DNA of 64,000 nt, from assembly GCA_963704035.1 (NCBI GenBank), contig CAVPGR010000004.1, positions 1,178,001-1,242,000 on the forward strand, written 5' to 3'. Shown one piece after another: positions 23,850 through 32,538 of this stretch. Position numbers and translations under genes: made by a program. Under the pieces are notes generated by a model. The model had not been told where the DNA came from, searched no databases, and worked only from the letters and a program-made list of their open reading frames with translations. Each line of letters begins with the position of its first letter. Position 1 is the stretch's first letter. This stretch comes from JAOSJL01 sp963704035. Lineage in GTDB: Bacteria > Actinomycetota > Acidimicrobiia > IMCC26256 > JAOSJL01.

Positions 23850-25445
23850 TCAGTTTCTGATGAGGTCGGCACACTTCTCACCGATCATCATCACCGGCGC
23901 CTGGATGTTGTTGCTCGTCACGCGCGGCATCACGGAGGCGTCGGCGATTCTGAGGCCCTCGATCCCCCGGACACGGAGCTCCGGGTCGACGACGGCCATC
24001 GGATCGCCATCGGGCCCCATCCGGCACGTCCCGCACACGTGGTACTCGGTGTCGGCGTGCTCCCTCAGGGTCTCCTCGATCTCCCGGGGGTCGTCACGGT
24101 CGTAGCGAATGACCATTTCCTTGCGGTACGGATCGAACTCGGGGCTGGCCATGACGTCGAGCCCGACCTGCGTGCCCTTCACCAGTGTCTCCATGTCGTA
24201 GGGGTGACTGAAGTACCGCGGGTCGATCGCAGGCGGCACCCGGGTGTCGGGGCCGGCGAGTCGCACCTCGCCCGTGCTCTTCGGCCTGGCGAGCAGCAGG
24301 TGGGCCGAGTAGCCGTGACCGACGTGCTGCTTGCGGCCGTGGTCGTCGGCGATACCCACGAGCAGTTCCATCTCGATGTCCGACACCTCGACGTCGGGAC
24401 TGGTGCGGTAGTAGACGCCGGACTCCGCGACACAACTCGTCATCAACCCCGTGCGGTGGCGGCGCCACTCCCACGCCGCCTTGAGGAGTCGCGCGACCCC
24501 GGTGGCGGAGACGCCGAGGGTGTGATCCGGAATCCGCGCCCGGTAGATCAGGAGCGCCGAGATGTGGTCCTGGAGATTCTGACCCACACCCGGCACGTCG
24601 AGCACGGGGGCGATTCCGAACTCCTGAAGGTGGGCACCGGGTCCGACACCCGACGCCATCAGGATCTGGGGTGTCCCGAAGGCGCCGGCGGACATGACCA
24701 CTTCGCGGCGCGCCCGCACGGAGTCCACCCGGTCGCCCCGCTCGTACTCGACCCCTGTCGCACGACGCTGGTCGAACAAGACGCGAGTGATGTGAGCGTC
24801 GGTGCGGACATGGAGATTGGGCCGGTCCAGGTTCGGGTGGATGAAGGCAGCCGCAGCGCTGTGGCGCTCACCGTCCTTCTGCGTGACCTGAACGCGGTAG
24901 CAGCCGTGATGCTCCGCGCCGTTGGGGTCGGGGTTGTACGGGATGCCCTGTGACTGGCACGCCTCCAGAAAGACCTCGTTGAGAGGGCTGGGGCTCCGCA
25001 GGTTGGTGACGCTCAGTGGACCGTCGACCCCGTGGAACGGGGAGTCCCGGTGGATTGCGTTCGCCTCGGACTTCTTGAAGAACGGGAGTACGTCGTCGTA
25101 ACCCCATCCCGCGTTCCCCATGGCGGCCCAGTTGTCGTAGTCACTGCGGTGGCCCCGCGCGTAGACCATCGCGTTGATCGTGCTCGAGCCCCCGAGTGCC
25201 TTGCCGCGTGGCTGGAAACCTCGTCGCCCGTTGAGGCCGGGCTGGGGCACGGTCTCGTGGTGCCAACTGTTGATCCCCCGGGGTGCCGCCACCGCGAAGC
25301 CCAACGGCGCGCGGATCATCACGCCCCGCCCTTCGCCACCCGCCTCGAGCAGGCACACCGTCACCGACGGATCCTCGCTGAGACGGCTTGCCACCACGCA
25401 CCCGGCCGACCCGCCGCCGACGACGACGTAGTCGAACTCGTCCAT
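23850..25445 (-). CDS. GMC-family FAD oxidoreductase (choline dehydrogenase-like)
   Basis: A 531-residue glucose-methanol-choline oxidoreductase, oxidising an alcohol with FAD. VVGGGSAGCVVASRLSE is the ADP-binding motif, LGGSSTINAMVYARG is GMC signature 1 and AGAFGTPQILMASG is signature 2. TEYHVCGTCRMG holds the catalytic histidine and VTSNNIQAPVMMIGEKCAD the partner asparagine. The length is normal and the gene intact. No betaine or choline uptake genes are nearby, so the substrate remains open. A leaderless-type promoter precedes ATG 25445. Confidence 0.92.
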   Translation of the reverse strand: MDEFDYVVVGGGSAGCVVASRLSEDPSVTVCLLEAGGEGRGVMIRAPLGFAVAAPRGINSWHHETVPQPGLNGRRGFQPRGKALGGSSTINAMVYARGHRSDYDNWAAMGNAGWGYDDVLPFFKKSEANAIHRDSPFHGVDGPLSVTNLRSPSPLNEVFLEACQSQGIPYNPDPNGAEHHGCYRVQVTQKDGERHSAAAAFIHPNLDRPNLHVRTDAHITRVLFDQRRATGVEYERGDRVDSVRARREVVMSAGAFGTPQILMASGVGPGAHLQEFGIAPVLDVPGVGQNLQDHISALLIYRARIPDHTLGVSATGVARLLKAAWEWRRHRTGLMTSCVAESGVYYRTSPDVEVSDIEMELLVGIADDHGRKQHVGHGYSAHLLLARPKSTGEVRLAGPDTRVPPAIDPRYFSHPYDMETLVKGTQVGLDVMASPEFDPYRKEMVIRYDRDDPREIEETLREHADTEYHVCGTCRMGPDGDPMAVVDPELRVRGIEGLRIADASVMPRVTSNNIQAPVMMIGEKCADLIRN

Positions 25446-25451
25446 ACGCGA

Positions 25452-25457
25452 AACCTA
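25452..25457 (-). promoter_or_regulatory. -10 element (TAGGTT) of the GMC oxidoreductase
   Basis: TAGGTT on the minus strand, six bases before ATG 25445. Confidence 0.5.
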
Positions 25458-25551
25458 CTTCGCGAAGAGATTCCACCGCGCCGGCTGGCTCACGACGGCG
25501 CGCCGACCAGTGGCGCGTCAGCGGCGTGGGTCGTGGCCTGCGACCGTGCGG

Positions 25552-26700
25552 CTACGTCGAGCCGTTCCATCCCCAGTACTCAGCGGGGCCCGGTCGGCCT
25601 TCGACGGAGGCCGCGCAGAAGACGCTGTTCGGCCAGACCGAGAACTTCGCCTGGTTCGAGAACACCCAGGAATGGAAGCAGTTCAGGTACACGTAGTTCA
25701 GGTACTCGTTGTTGTGCGCTGAATTGGAGATGTCGGGCCAGATCTCATATTTGTTGCCCGCGTTCTTGTAGGCGTTGACCAGAGTGTCGACCTGCGCCTC
25801 GGGAACCCACCCGTCCTTCTTGCCCAACGCCACGTAGATCGGCGGGTCGTTGGCGTCGTAGTGGGTGGAGACCGACGCCTGGGTCTTTTCCACCGCCTCG
25901 CACTTGTCGAGGTTGGCGTTGTTCGCCGTGGATCCGCAACCCAGGTACGCACCCATGAAACCCGGCATGGCGTTCGCCGACGTTGGATCGCAGTATGGGT
26001 CGGCCTGGCAGTGTGCCTTCCAGGACACGAAGTTCAGGGGGCCTGATCGGGTGACAACGGCGTCGACCCGGGAGTTCTGCGCAGCCAGGTCGCTCGGCAG
26101 ACCGGTGGGCTCGAGCTTTCCGGCTGTCATCCCGGCCAGAGCAGCCAGATGCCCGCCGGCCGAGGTGCCCCAGAGGAACAGGTTCTCCGACGTCTTGATG
26201 CCGAGGTCGACCTGATTCGCCTTGATGTAGCGGATGGCTCGCTTGATGTCATGGAGCGCCTGGGGGTGCGAGTTCTTCCAGCCGTTGTCGAAACATGACA
26301 GGGCGTAGTCGACCGAGACAACCGCCCAACCCTGGGCGACCCAGGCCCAGGCGTTCGGGTCGGGGGACTTGCCGTTCTTGTACTCCTTGCTTCCCGACAT
26401 CCATCCGCCGGAATGCAGGAAGAGGATCACGCCGTGCTGCTCGGCGCGGGGGACGCTCGGGCGGTAGACGTCGAGCTCCTGGTACTTCTCGTCGGTGCAG
26501 GGGTCGACCCGCTCCCCGTAGCGTTCGTTGTTGACAGACACCGGAGGGCCGTTGCTGTAGTCGGGGCGCACGTCGCCACTGATGTTTCCCGGAGGTACAA
26601 CGGGCGGGTTGGGGACACACGCTGCGCCGATCAGAACCAGAGCGACCGTGAACGCTGCGTACCGTGCGCATCGCTTCGTGTTGCTTGCCGCTCGTCCCAT
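25552..26700 (-). CDS. Secreted lipoprotein esterase (alpha/beta hydrolase)
   Basis: A 382-residue lipoprotein hydrolase. ATG 26700 is preferred over 26739 because GGGGGAG lies just upstream and the signal peptide (ARYAAFTVALVLIGAAC) then starts near the N-terminus. ILFLHSGGWMSGSKEY is the oxyanion region, LFLWGTSAGGHLAAL the nucleophile elbow, VALGKKDGWVP the acid region and SNSAHNNEYL a candidate histidine. Several cysteines in the mature part suggest disulfides. It resembles carboxylesterases of the BD-FAE/hormone-sensitive lipase type; its substrate is unknown. Confidence 0.82.
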   Translation of the reverse strand: MGRAASNTKRCARYAAFTVALVLIGAACVPNPPVVPPGNISGDVRPDYSNGPPVSVNNERYGERVDPCTDEKYQELDVYRPSVPRAEQHGVILFLHSGGWMSGSKEYKNGKSPDPNAWAWVAQGWAVVSVDYALSCFDNGWKNSHPQALHDIKRAIRYIKANQVDLGIKTSENLFLWGTSAGGHLAALAGMTAGKLEPTGLPSDLAAQNSRVDAVVTRSGPLNFVSWKAHCQADPYCDPTSANAMPGFMGAYLGCGSTANNANLDKCEAVEKTQASVSTHYDANDPPIYVALGKKDGWVPEAQVDTLVNAYKNAGNKYEIWPDISNSAHNNEYLNYVYLNCFHSWVFSNQAKFSVWPNSVFCAASVEGRPGPAEYWGWNGST

Positions 26701-26839
26701 CAGGCTCCCCCGCCCATCCGAGTTCCGGCTGATCGACACTTATCGGTCAATCGCGCTCAGAGCGAGGGTAGCGGCAATTCCTACTCTCTGCACCTTTCCG
26801 CCCGCTCACGGTCGCCATGCTCACGGGCGTGCGGGCGAA

Positions 26840-27193
26840 ATGCATCAGGCTGTCGGCATCGGCGGTGTCGGCATCGTCCTGCCCATTCCGCCCACCACGG
26901 TGTTCTTCGTCTTCGCCGCCGGCGCGTTCGCCAAGTCGAGCCCGCGGCTCGAGGCGTGGGTCCTCAACCTGCCGACGATCGGTCCGGCTGTGCGCGACTA
27001 CCGGGCCGGCCTCGGGATGCCCAAGCGCGCCAAGGTCACCGCGGCTGTGATGATCGTCGCCTTTGTCAGCCTGAGCGTCTGGATGCTCGACCACTGGGTA
27101 CTTCGAGTCGTGGTCGCTCTTGCGGGCGTTGTCGGTGTCCTCGTCGTGCTGTTTCGCGTCCCGACGAAACCGCCCGCCGACCGACACATCTGA
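26840..27193 (+). CDS. DUF454 (YbaN-like) membrane protein, possibly N-terminally shortened
   Basis: A 117-residue protein with the family signature GIVLPIPPTTVFFVFAAGAF and AKSSPRLEAWVLN, GPAVRDYRAGLGMPKRAK, and two further hydrophobic helices. Members normally have one more N-terminal helix before GIVLP; here only about 10 residues precede it from ATG 26840, so the start may be lost to a frameshift. The function is unknown. Confidence 0.65.
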   Translation: MHQAVGIGGVGIVLPIPPTTVFFVFAAGAFAKSSPRLEAWVLNLPTIGPAVRDYRAGLGMPKRAKVTAAVMIVAFVSLSVWMLDHWVLRVVVALAGVVGVLVVLFRVPTKPPADRHI

Positions 27194-27338
27194 GACCCGA
27201 CTCGGCGGCGACCGATCCAGATCCAGCAGCTGTCGCTGCAACGCCTTGATACACCGAAGTCGGCACTCTGAACGACGTGCGAACCGGGCACACTTGCGGT
27301 ACGACTAGTACATGACTCCCGACGCGCGCCGTTGCGTT

Positions 27339-27485
27339 GTCGCAGATGTCGGCAGTCACCTTCGATGTCTACGGACGGTTCGAGGTCGTTGCAGAAGGAG
27401 CGTCTGACGGCGCTTTCCACGAGTGGGCTACGCCAGGCACCTCGATCGCGGTGATCGACGAGTAGGAATCTCGACCGGACCGAAG
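27339..27485 (+). repeat. 147-bp repeat, copy 2 (with 39-residue ORF)
   Basis: Second copy of the segment at 23507-23653, 142 of 147 bases identical, same length. The ORF runs from ATG 27346 to the stop ending at 27465. It lies in the gap between the DUF454 gene and the ABC exporter. Confidence 0.8.
27346..27465 (+). CDS. 39-residue ORF within the 147-bp repeat, copy 2
   Basis: Begins MSAVTFDVYGRFEVV and ends TSIAVIDE; it differs from copy 1 at two residues. Unknown family. The reading frame is intact in both copies, but with so few differences this is weak evidence of coding. Confidence 0.35.
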   Translation: MSAVTFDVYGRFEVVAEGASDGAFHEWATPGTSIAVIDE

Positions 27486-27556
27486 CCTCCCACCGTCCCC
27501 CCGACCGTTCCCGGGAAGCCGTGATCGCTGCTGCCGCCGGACGTCGTCGGCGCCCG

Positions 27557-27562
27557 TAGGAT
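27557..27562 (+). promoter_or_regulatory. -10 element (TAGGAT) of the ABC exporter operon
   Basis: TAGGAT lies eight bases before ATG 27571, fitting a leaderless transcript for the three-gene exporter operon. Confidence 0.5.
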
Positions 27563-27570
27563 CCCGAACC

Positions 27571-28698
27571 ATGCTGTTGGCACTTCGAGAGATCGCACGC
27601 GCCAAGACCCGCTTCGGTCTGCTGGCGGGAGCCATCGGGCTCCTCGTGTTCCTGATCCTCTTCCAACAGGGGTTGCTCGGCGGCCTCGTCACCAACTTCA
27701 TCGGCGCCGTCGACAACCAGAATTCACCCGTGCTGGTCTTCAACGACCAGGCACGCCGCAACGTGGAGGGAAGCTTCCTCACTCCCGACCAGGCCGAGGG
27801 CGTGGCCGGTGTCGACGGCGTTGCGCAGTCGGGGCTCATCGGCGAGGGCACCTACACGGTGGACGCCGGCGGCGAGATCCAGGACGCCGTGCTCTTCGGC
27901 TACGAGCTCGACGGTCTCGGAGAACCTCTGACCCTGAGAAGCGGCCGCCTGCCGACCGGTCCTGACGAGGGTGTGGCGTCCGCAGCCGACGCCGAGAAGG
28001 GGTTCGACGTCGGCGACACCGTCGAGATCGTCGGCGCCGACGGACCTCGCATCACGATCGTCGGCACCGGCGACGACCTGCGCTGGAGCGTCTCACCGAC
28101 GGTCTTCGTCTCCTACGACACGTTCGAGGCCGCGCAACGGGCGGTGAACCCCGACGCCGACGTGGTCCTGCCGTCGCTGGTGGCCGTCGCCCCCGCCGAC
28201 GGCGTCGACGCGGGCGAGCTGACCGATCGCATCGACAGCGAGGTTCCCGGCACCGAGGCCCTCACACGCCAGGAGGCTGTCGACAGCAACCCCGGTGTGC
28301 AGGGGGTCAACCAGTCTTTCGGCATCATCCTCGTCCTGGCGTTCCTCGTCGTGGCGCTCGTCGTGGGCTTCTTCTTCCTCATCCTCACCGTGCAGAAGGC
28401 CAAGGCCCTGACGCTGCTTCGCGCCGTCGGCGCCCCCAGCGGGTACCTCGTGCGCAACCTGCTGATTCAGATCGCTCTCATCCTGGGGGCCGGGGTCGCC
28501 GTCGGTGTCGCGCTCGTGGCGCTCGTCGGCGCGGTGAGCCCCACCGGAGACGTCGCCGTCGACCTCGACCCGCGCACGGCGCTCACGACCATCATCGGGC
28601 TTGCGGTCATCGCACTTCTCGGTGGGCTTGCCTCGATCCGTCGGGTGCTGCGGATCGATCCGTTGCGCGCCACCCTCGATTCGGGTCGGGAGATCTGA
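27571..28698 (+). CDS. ABC exporter permease, FtsX/MacB type (first subunit)
   Basis: A 375-residue permease: an N-terminal membrane helix (GLLAGAIGLLVFLILFQQGL), a large outer domain (about 45-240) and three C-terminal helices, the FtsX/MacB topology of exporters that drive extracytoplasmic work or lipoprotein release. VQKAKALTLLRAVGAPSGYL is the coupling motif that contacts the ATPase. Its stop overlaps the start of the second permease at 28698. With the ATPase at 29836 it forms a complete heteromeric exporter; the cargo is unknown. Confidence 0.85.
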   Translation: MLLALREIARAKTRFGLLAGAIGLLVFLILFQQGLLGGLVTNFIGAVDNQNSPVLVFNDQARRNVEGSFLTPDQAEGVAGVDGVAQSGLIGEGTYTVDAGGEIQDAVLFGYELDGLGEPLTLRSGRLPTGPDEGVASAADAEKGFDVGDTVEIVGADGPRITIVGTGDDLRWSVSPTVFVSYDTFEAAQRAVNPDADVVLPSLVAVAPADGVDAGELTDRIDSEVPGTEALTRQEAVDSNPGVQGVNQSFGIILVLAFLVVALVVGFFFLILTVQKAKALTLLRAVGAPSGYLVRNLLIQIALILGAGVAVGVALVALVGAVSPTGDVAVDLDPRTALTTIIGLAVIALLGGLASIRRVLRIDPLRATLDSGREI

Positions 28699-29827
28699 TG
28701 CGTCTCGCGTGGCGTGAGCTCATCCGGCGTCCCGGCCGGTTCGCGATCGTGGGCGGCGCGCTCGGCGCTGCTGGTCTTGCTGTTGCTCTTTCTCGGCGCG
28801 CTGCTCGACGGTCTGTTCCTCAACTCCACGGGAGCCATCCGCGCCCAGGACACCGACGCCATCGTGTTCTCCGACGACGCCCGCGAGTCGTTCCTGCGCT
28901 CCAGGATCGACCCTTCGACGCGTGCCGAGGTCGAGACGGTCGAGGGCGTCGAGACGGTCGGTGGGCTCGGCCTCTCGCTGCTCGGGGTGGATGTGTCGGG
29001 CAGCGACGGCTCCGACGGTTCGGGAACCGGCGACATCGAGGACGGCGCGGTCATCGGCTACGAGCGAGCGACGGGCACGCTGCCCGAGCCTCCGGGGCCG
29101 GGGCAGGCCTACGCCGACCGTGATCTCGGCGATTCCGGTGTCGAGGTGGGCGACACGGTCCTCGTCGGCCCGGCCGAGGTCCCGCTCGAGATCGTGGGCT
29201 GGGTGGACGACAGCAACTACCTGCTCCAGTACGGGCTGTGGGTCGAGCCCGACACGTGGCGCGAGATCCAGAACGCCAACCGGCCCGACGCCGTCGTGGC
29301 CGCCGGCGAGTTCCAGGTCCTGACCGTGGAGGTCGCACCCGACGCCGATCCCGAGGCCGTCCGGAACCAGATCGACGACACCACCGGCACCACCGACAGC
29401 CTGAGCGAGAACGAGGCCGTGTTCGCCATCCCCGGCATCACCGAGCAGAGCACGACCTTCGGGGCCGTGATCGGCGTCACGCTGTTCGTCGTCGGTCTCG
29501 TCGTGGCGCTGTTCTTCGCGTTGTTGACCCTCGAGCGACTCGGTCTCTACGCGGTCCTCAAGGCGCTCGGCGCGCTCGACGCCGCGCCTCGTCGTCGGTG
29601 TCGTGCTTCAGTCGGTCGCGGTCGCCCTCGGGGCGTTCCTCGTGGGCGGCGCCGTCACGCTGGCCCTCACCGGGGTCATCCCCGACGCCGTGCCGGTGGA
29701 GTTCGAAACCGGGCGCGCCGTGTTCACCGCCGCCGCCGTGGTGGCGACGTCCGTCCTCGGGGCGCTCGTGTCGCTCCGGCGCATCATCCGCATCGATCCC
29801 GCCTCGGCCCTCGGGTCGGGCGTGTAG
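28698..29827 (+). CDS. ABC exporter permease, FtsX/MacB type (second subunit), two frameshifts
   Basis: A paralogue of the upstream permease. MRLAWRELIRRPGRFAIVGG reads in the first frame, then (shift near 28765) LLVLLLLFLGALLDGLFLNS and the outer domain with DGAVIGYERATGTLP, then (shift near 29580) LQSVAVALGAFLVGGAVTL and LVSLRRIIRIDPASALGSGV to the stop ending at 29827. Joined, it is about 375 residues, the same size and topology as its neighbour. The coupling motif is LERLGLYAVLKALGA. The stop lies eight bases before the ATPase start. Confidence 0.78.
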
Positions 29828-29835
29828 GAGGAGCC

Positions 29836-30537
29836 ATGTCTCCAACAGAACCGTCCGCAACCGGCCAGTCCGCACTCGAACTCCGCGACGTCCGCAAGGT
29901 CTACTCGTCGGGCCACGACGAGGTCGTCGCCCTCGACCACGCCACGCTGACCGTCGCGCCCGACGAGGTCGTGGCCCTGGTGGGGCCCTCCGGGTCGGGC
30001 AAGACCACGCTGCTGTCGATCGCCGGGGGTCTGCTCACGCCCTCGGAAGGCACGGTGCGCGTGGACGGGGAGGTCATCGGCGACTACTCGTCGAAGCAGC
30101 TCAGCCGGTTCCGCGGCTCCACGGTGGGCTTCGTGTTCCAGGCGGTGAACCTCGTGCCGTTCCTGACGGCGCGCGAGAACCTGCTCGTGGTGGCCGAGAT
30201 GAACGGTCGTCTGAACAAGGAGGCCCGCCGCCGCGCCGACAGTCTGTTGGGCGAGCTCGGCCTCGAGGCCCGCGCCGGGAACCTGCCCTCCGACCTGTCG
30301 GGCGGCGAACGTCAGCGGGTGGCGATCGGCCGCTCGCTCATGAACGACCCGGCGCTGGTGCTCTTCGACGAGCCGACGTCGTCGCTCGACACGCACCTGG
30401 GCGAACAGGTCATGGAGCTCATCTGCGCCCGCACCAAGGGCCGGGACGTCGGCGCCGTCGTCGTGACCCACGACCGCCGCATGGCCGCGTTCGCCGACCG
30501 GACCGTCGAGATCATCGACGGCCACCTCGCCGCCTGA
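29836..30537 (+). CDS. ABC exporter ATP-binding protein (LolD/MacB-like)
   Basis: A 233-residue ATPase of the LolD/MacB/FtsE class, energising the two permeases upstream. Walker A is GPSGSGKTT, the Q-loop lies in VGFVFQAVNLVPF, the ABC signature is LSGGERQRVAIGR, Walker B is ALVLFDEPTSSLD and the H-loop VVVTHDRRM. ATG 29836 has a strong GGAGGAG and follows the permease stop closely. It is intact. Confidence 0.92.
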   Translation: MSPTEPSATGQSALELRDVRKVYSSGHDEVVALDHATLTVAPDEVVALVGPSGSGKTTLLSIAGGLLTPSEGTVRVDGEVIGDYSSKQLSRFRGSTVGFVFQAVNLVPFLTARENLLVVAEMNGRLNKEARRRADSLLGELGLEARAGNLPSDLSGGERQRVAIGRSLMNDPALVLFDEPTSSLDTHLGEQVMELICARTKGRDVGAVVVTHDRRMAAFADRTVEIIDGHLAA

Positions 30538-30574
30538 TCTGACGAGCGGTGATCCTGCGGGATGTCGCTCGCCC

Positions 30575-31321
30575 CTACTCGACTCGTAGCAGGTCGCAGA
30601 ACAGCTCGCCGAGGGCAACGAGTTCTTCCGGGGATGCGGTCGACTCACTCGCCTCTGCGTCGGAGCTGATCAGACGCGCGGTCCGAGTCGCATCGTGAAC
30701 GAGCCAGCGTTGCACTGACGACGAGACGAGTGGCGCGAGGTCGAACGGCGCACTTTTGTAGGCGTCTCTCGTCAGACGGGATCGCGCTAGGAGCTGTGTG
30801 AGCCGCACGATGTCGCGGGCGTCGCTCTCGCGCTTGTCTGTTCGGGAATCTCGTCGGTCGGCGATCGCGTGGAGTTTGCATGCCAGGAGAGCCGCTGCGG
30901 ACGCAACCGGGAGCTCGGCCTGGGTCTCGCGGAGGCCTTCGACCCGAATGGCCAGCCGCGTGGCGCTCTCCAAGGCCCATCGGTGACCGAGGACAAAGAG
31001 GCGCGGCAGGTCCTCGTCCGGCAATCCGTCAGCATCCTCGGGCAATGCCATCGTGGGCATCACGTCCACCTTGACGCCGCCGACGACAAGCCGTTCACCG
31101 CCTGCAGGTCCTTCGGGCATGGCAATCGCGAGATCTCCGGGAGCCTCGCCTTCGACCACAAAGTCCACATCGACGGTCACCCGGTGAACAGTTGCGATCC
31201 GCGCGGTGACTGCGAGCCCCCCGACGAGTGCGGCAGCGGCGAACTCCGGGCGGCCGAAGACCGCTTCTGCAGTGTGGACCAGGCGCGCGACTGAGCCATC
31301 AGGTGTGTCCAGAAGAGTCAC
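30575..31321 (-). CDS. AbiEii-type nucleotidyltransferase of a second module
   Basis: A 248-residue nucleotidyltransferase-fold protein. AAAALVGGLAVTARIATVHR supplies the GG loop and VTVDVDFVVEG the paired aspartates. LLACKLHAIADRRDSRTDKR and ARDIVRLTQLL form the helical part. Start GTG 31321 lies one base after the stop of the wHTH partner (31323), which indicates a coupled pair. Toxin function is inferred from AbiE-type systems. It differs clearly in sequence from the module at 18860. Confidence 0.72.
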   Translation of the reverse strand: MTLLDTPDGSVARLVHTAEAVFGRPEFAAAALVGGLAVTARIATVHRVTVDVDFVVEGEAPGDLAIAMPEGPAGGERLVVGGVKVDVMPTMALPEDADGLPDEDLPRLFVLGHRWALESATRLAIRVEGLRETQAELPVASAAALLACKLHAIADRRDSRTDKRESDARDIVRLTQLLARSRLTRDAYKSAPFDLAPLVSSSVQRWLVHDATRTARLISSDAEASESTASPEELVALGELFCDLLRVE

Positions 31322-31322
31322 C

Positions 31323-32358
31323 TCACCAGACACGGGTGAACTCTCCGGGAGGTGTCCATTGCTCCAGAGCCTCACGGTCACGCGCGGAAGCTGTGAGGTC
31401 GAGTGCACAGAAGAGTGGATGCGCGGCGGGCCATGTGAGGACGCCGGCGTTGTAGCGCCGCGAACGTGACGAGACCGACGGGGTCGACGGACAACCGAGC
31501 TTCGTTGCCTGTGCCTCCCTCGTGGAGGAGACGCGCCTTGCGAACGAGCTGTGGGTCGGGCACGTAGAGGCGAACGGGGTAGTCCGCCGTGGCAGCGAGG
31601 GGCGCTCCCCACGCCAGCGCGCCGCTCACGCCGGACGCCGCCCAGCCCGGAGCCGCGAGGTCGTGACGGTTGAATCCCAGCTGGTCGTCGTCTTCGGGGG
31701 GCATCGACCATCTGATCGACACAGCGTCATGTGGCCACTCGTCGGCGAGTGCCCAGAAGAGCTCCGGCACGACGGCCCGGTAGTCGCCGCGGGCGCGCCT
31801 CTCGGCGAGGTGCGCTTCGACCAGAGCGGACATCGCGCGCGTGATCGAGCTCGGGTTCAACTGGGCGAACCGAGCGATGTCGGAGCCGCGCATCGGAGCC
31901 TCCGGATCCAGCAGGAGTGCCGCTGCGGCCGCGAGCCCGGACCGTCCGGCGATCGGCTGGGACGAGCGGGGTGCCTCTCCCTTGCGGATCGCCGGCGACA
32001 CGTCGGAATCGACGTACAGGCCCTTAGCCACGAGCCGGAGATGTCCGCGGCGGTCGAGCCAGCCGATCCCCGCGCCGTCGAGCAGCTCCCGCGCCGGTGC
32101 CGAGAGCTGGTCGGCCACGACAACCGTGGGCCGATCCGGGTTCCGCGAGGTTGCGAGATTCTCGAGCTTGTCGATGGTCGGTATCGAGGTTGCCGCCACG
32201 TCGACGACGAGCTGCTTTCCATTCGGTGGGGTGATCACCAGTTCCGACGTATCGGTCCGGGGCGATCGATGCGCCCTGAGGCCGGCGTCCTTCGCGGCCT
32301 GGTCAAGCGCCGCGACAGCGGCGGCTTCGAGCTGTTGCGGGAGCACGCGATAAGCCAT
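31323..32358 (-). CDS. AbiEi-like winged-helix regulator/antitoxin, frameshifted
   Basis: About 345 residues. The N-terminal half has NGKQLVVDVAATSIP, TVVVADQLSAPARELLDGAG and IGWLDRRGHLRLVAKGLYVD; the middle holds a winged helix (MRGSDIARFAQLNPSSITRA, LVEAHLAERR); a C-terminal domain follows. Near 31449 the frame slips: VDPVGLVTFAA continues as NAGVLTWPAAHPLFCALDLT and ends GEFTRVW at 31323. It is the likely antitoxin/regulator of the coupled nucleotidyltransferase. The promoter, unusually AT-rich for this window, carries four ATTGCRT-type half-sites overlapping the start (ATG 32358). Confidence 0.72.
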
Positions 32359-32387
32359 TGCGTATTGCATAATAACGCAATATGCAA
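32357..32387 (-). promoter_or_regulatory. Interleaved inverted repeats at the AbiEi-like promoter
   Basis: ATTGCGT (32357-32363) pairs with ACGCAAT (32375-32381), and TTGCAT (32365-32370) pairs with ATGCAA (32382-32387). These are four related half-sites, two per strand, in an AT-rich patch that reaches the start codon. This is a likely autoregulatory operator. Confidence 0.6.
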
Positions 32388-32505
32388 CGGAACGACAATT
32401 GTCCGGATCCGCCAATTGCCTGCGTCAGGCAATTCGCCAGCCGGGACAATGTCTCTCGGGGGTTCCCCGGAGCCGCTAGTTAGGATCACAAATGAAAGAA
32501 CTGTT

Positions 32506-32526
32506 CCACTTATGATGGTTAGGTGG
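32506..32526 (+). promoter_or_regulatory. Inverted repeat at the MNT (32539) promoter
   Basis: CCACTTA and TAGGTGG, seven bases apart, form an inverted repeat with one mismatch directly before the -10 hexamer. It is a candidate operator for the winged-helix domain of the MNT protein. Confidence 0.45.
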
Positions 32527-32532
32527 TATTCT
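32527..32532 (+). promoter_or_regulatory. -10 element (TATTCT) of the MNT/HEPN operon
   Basis: TATTCT ends six bases before GTG 32539, which fits a leaderless transcript and favours that start over ATG 32512/32515. Confidence 0.55.
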
Positions 32533-32538
32533 GTCAGC

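Noticed and set aside
23507..27485. The 147-bp repeat as an insertion sequence or CRISPR-related element
   Set aside because: Only two copies nearly 4 kb apart, no inverted ends, no transposase, no regular spacing.
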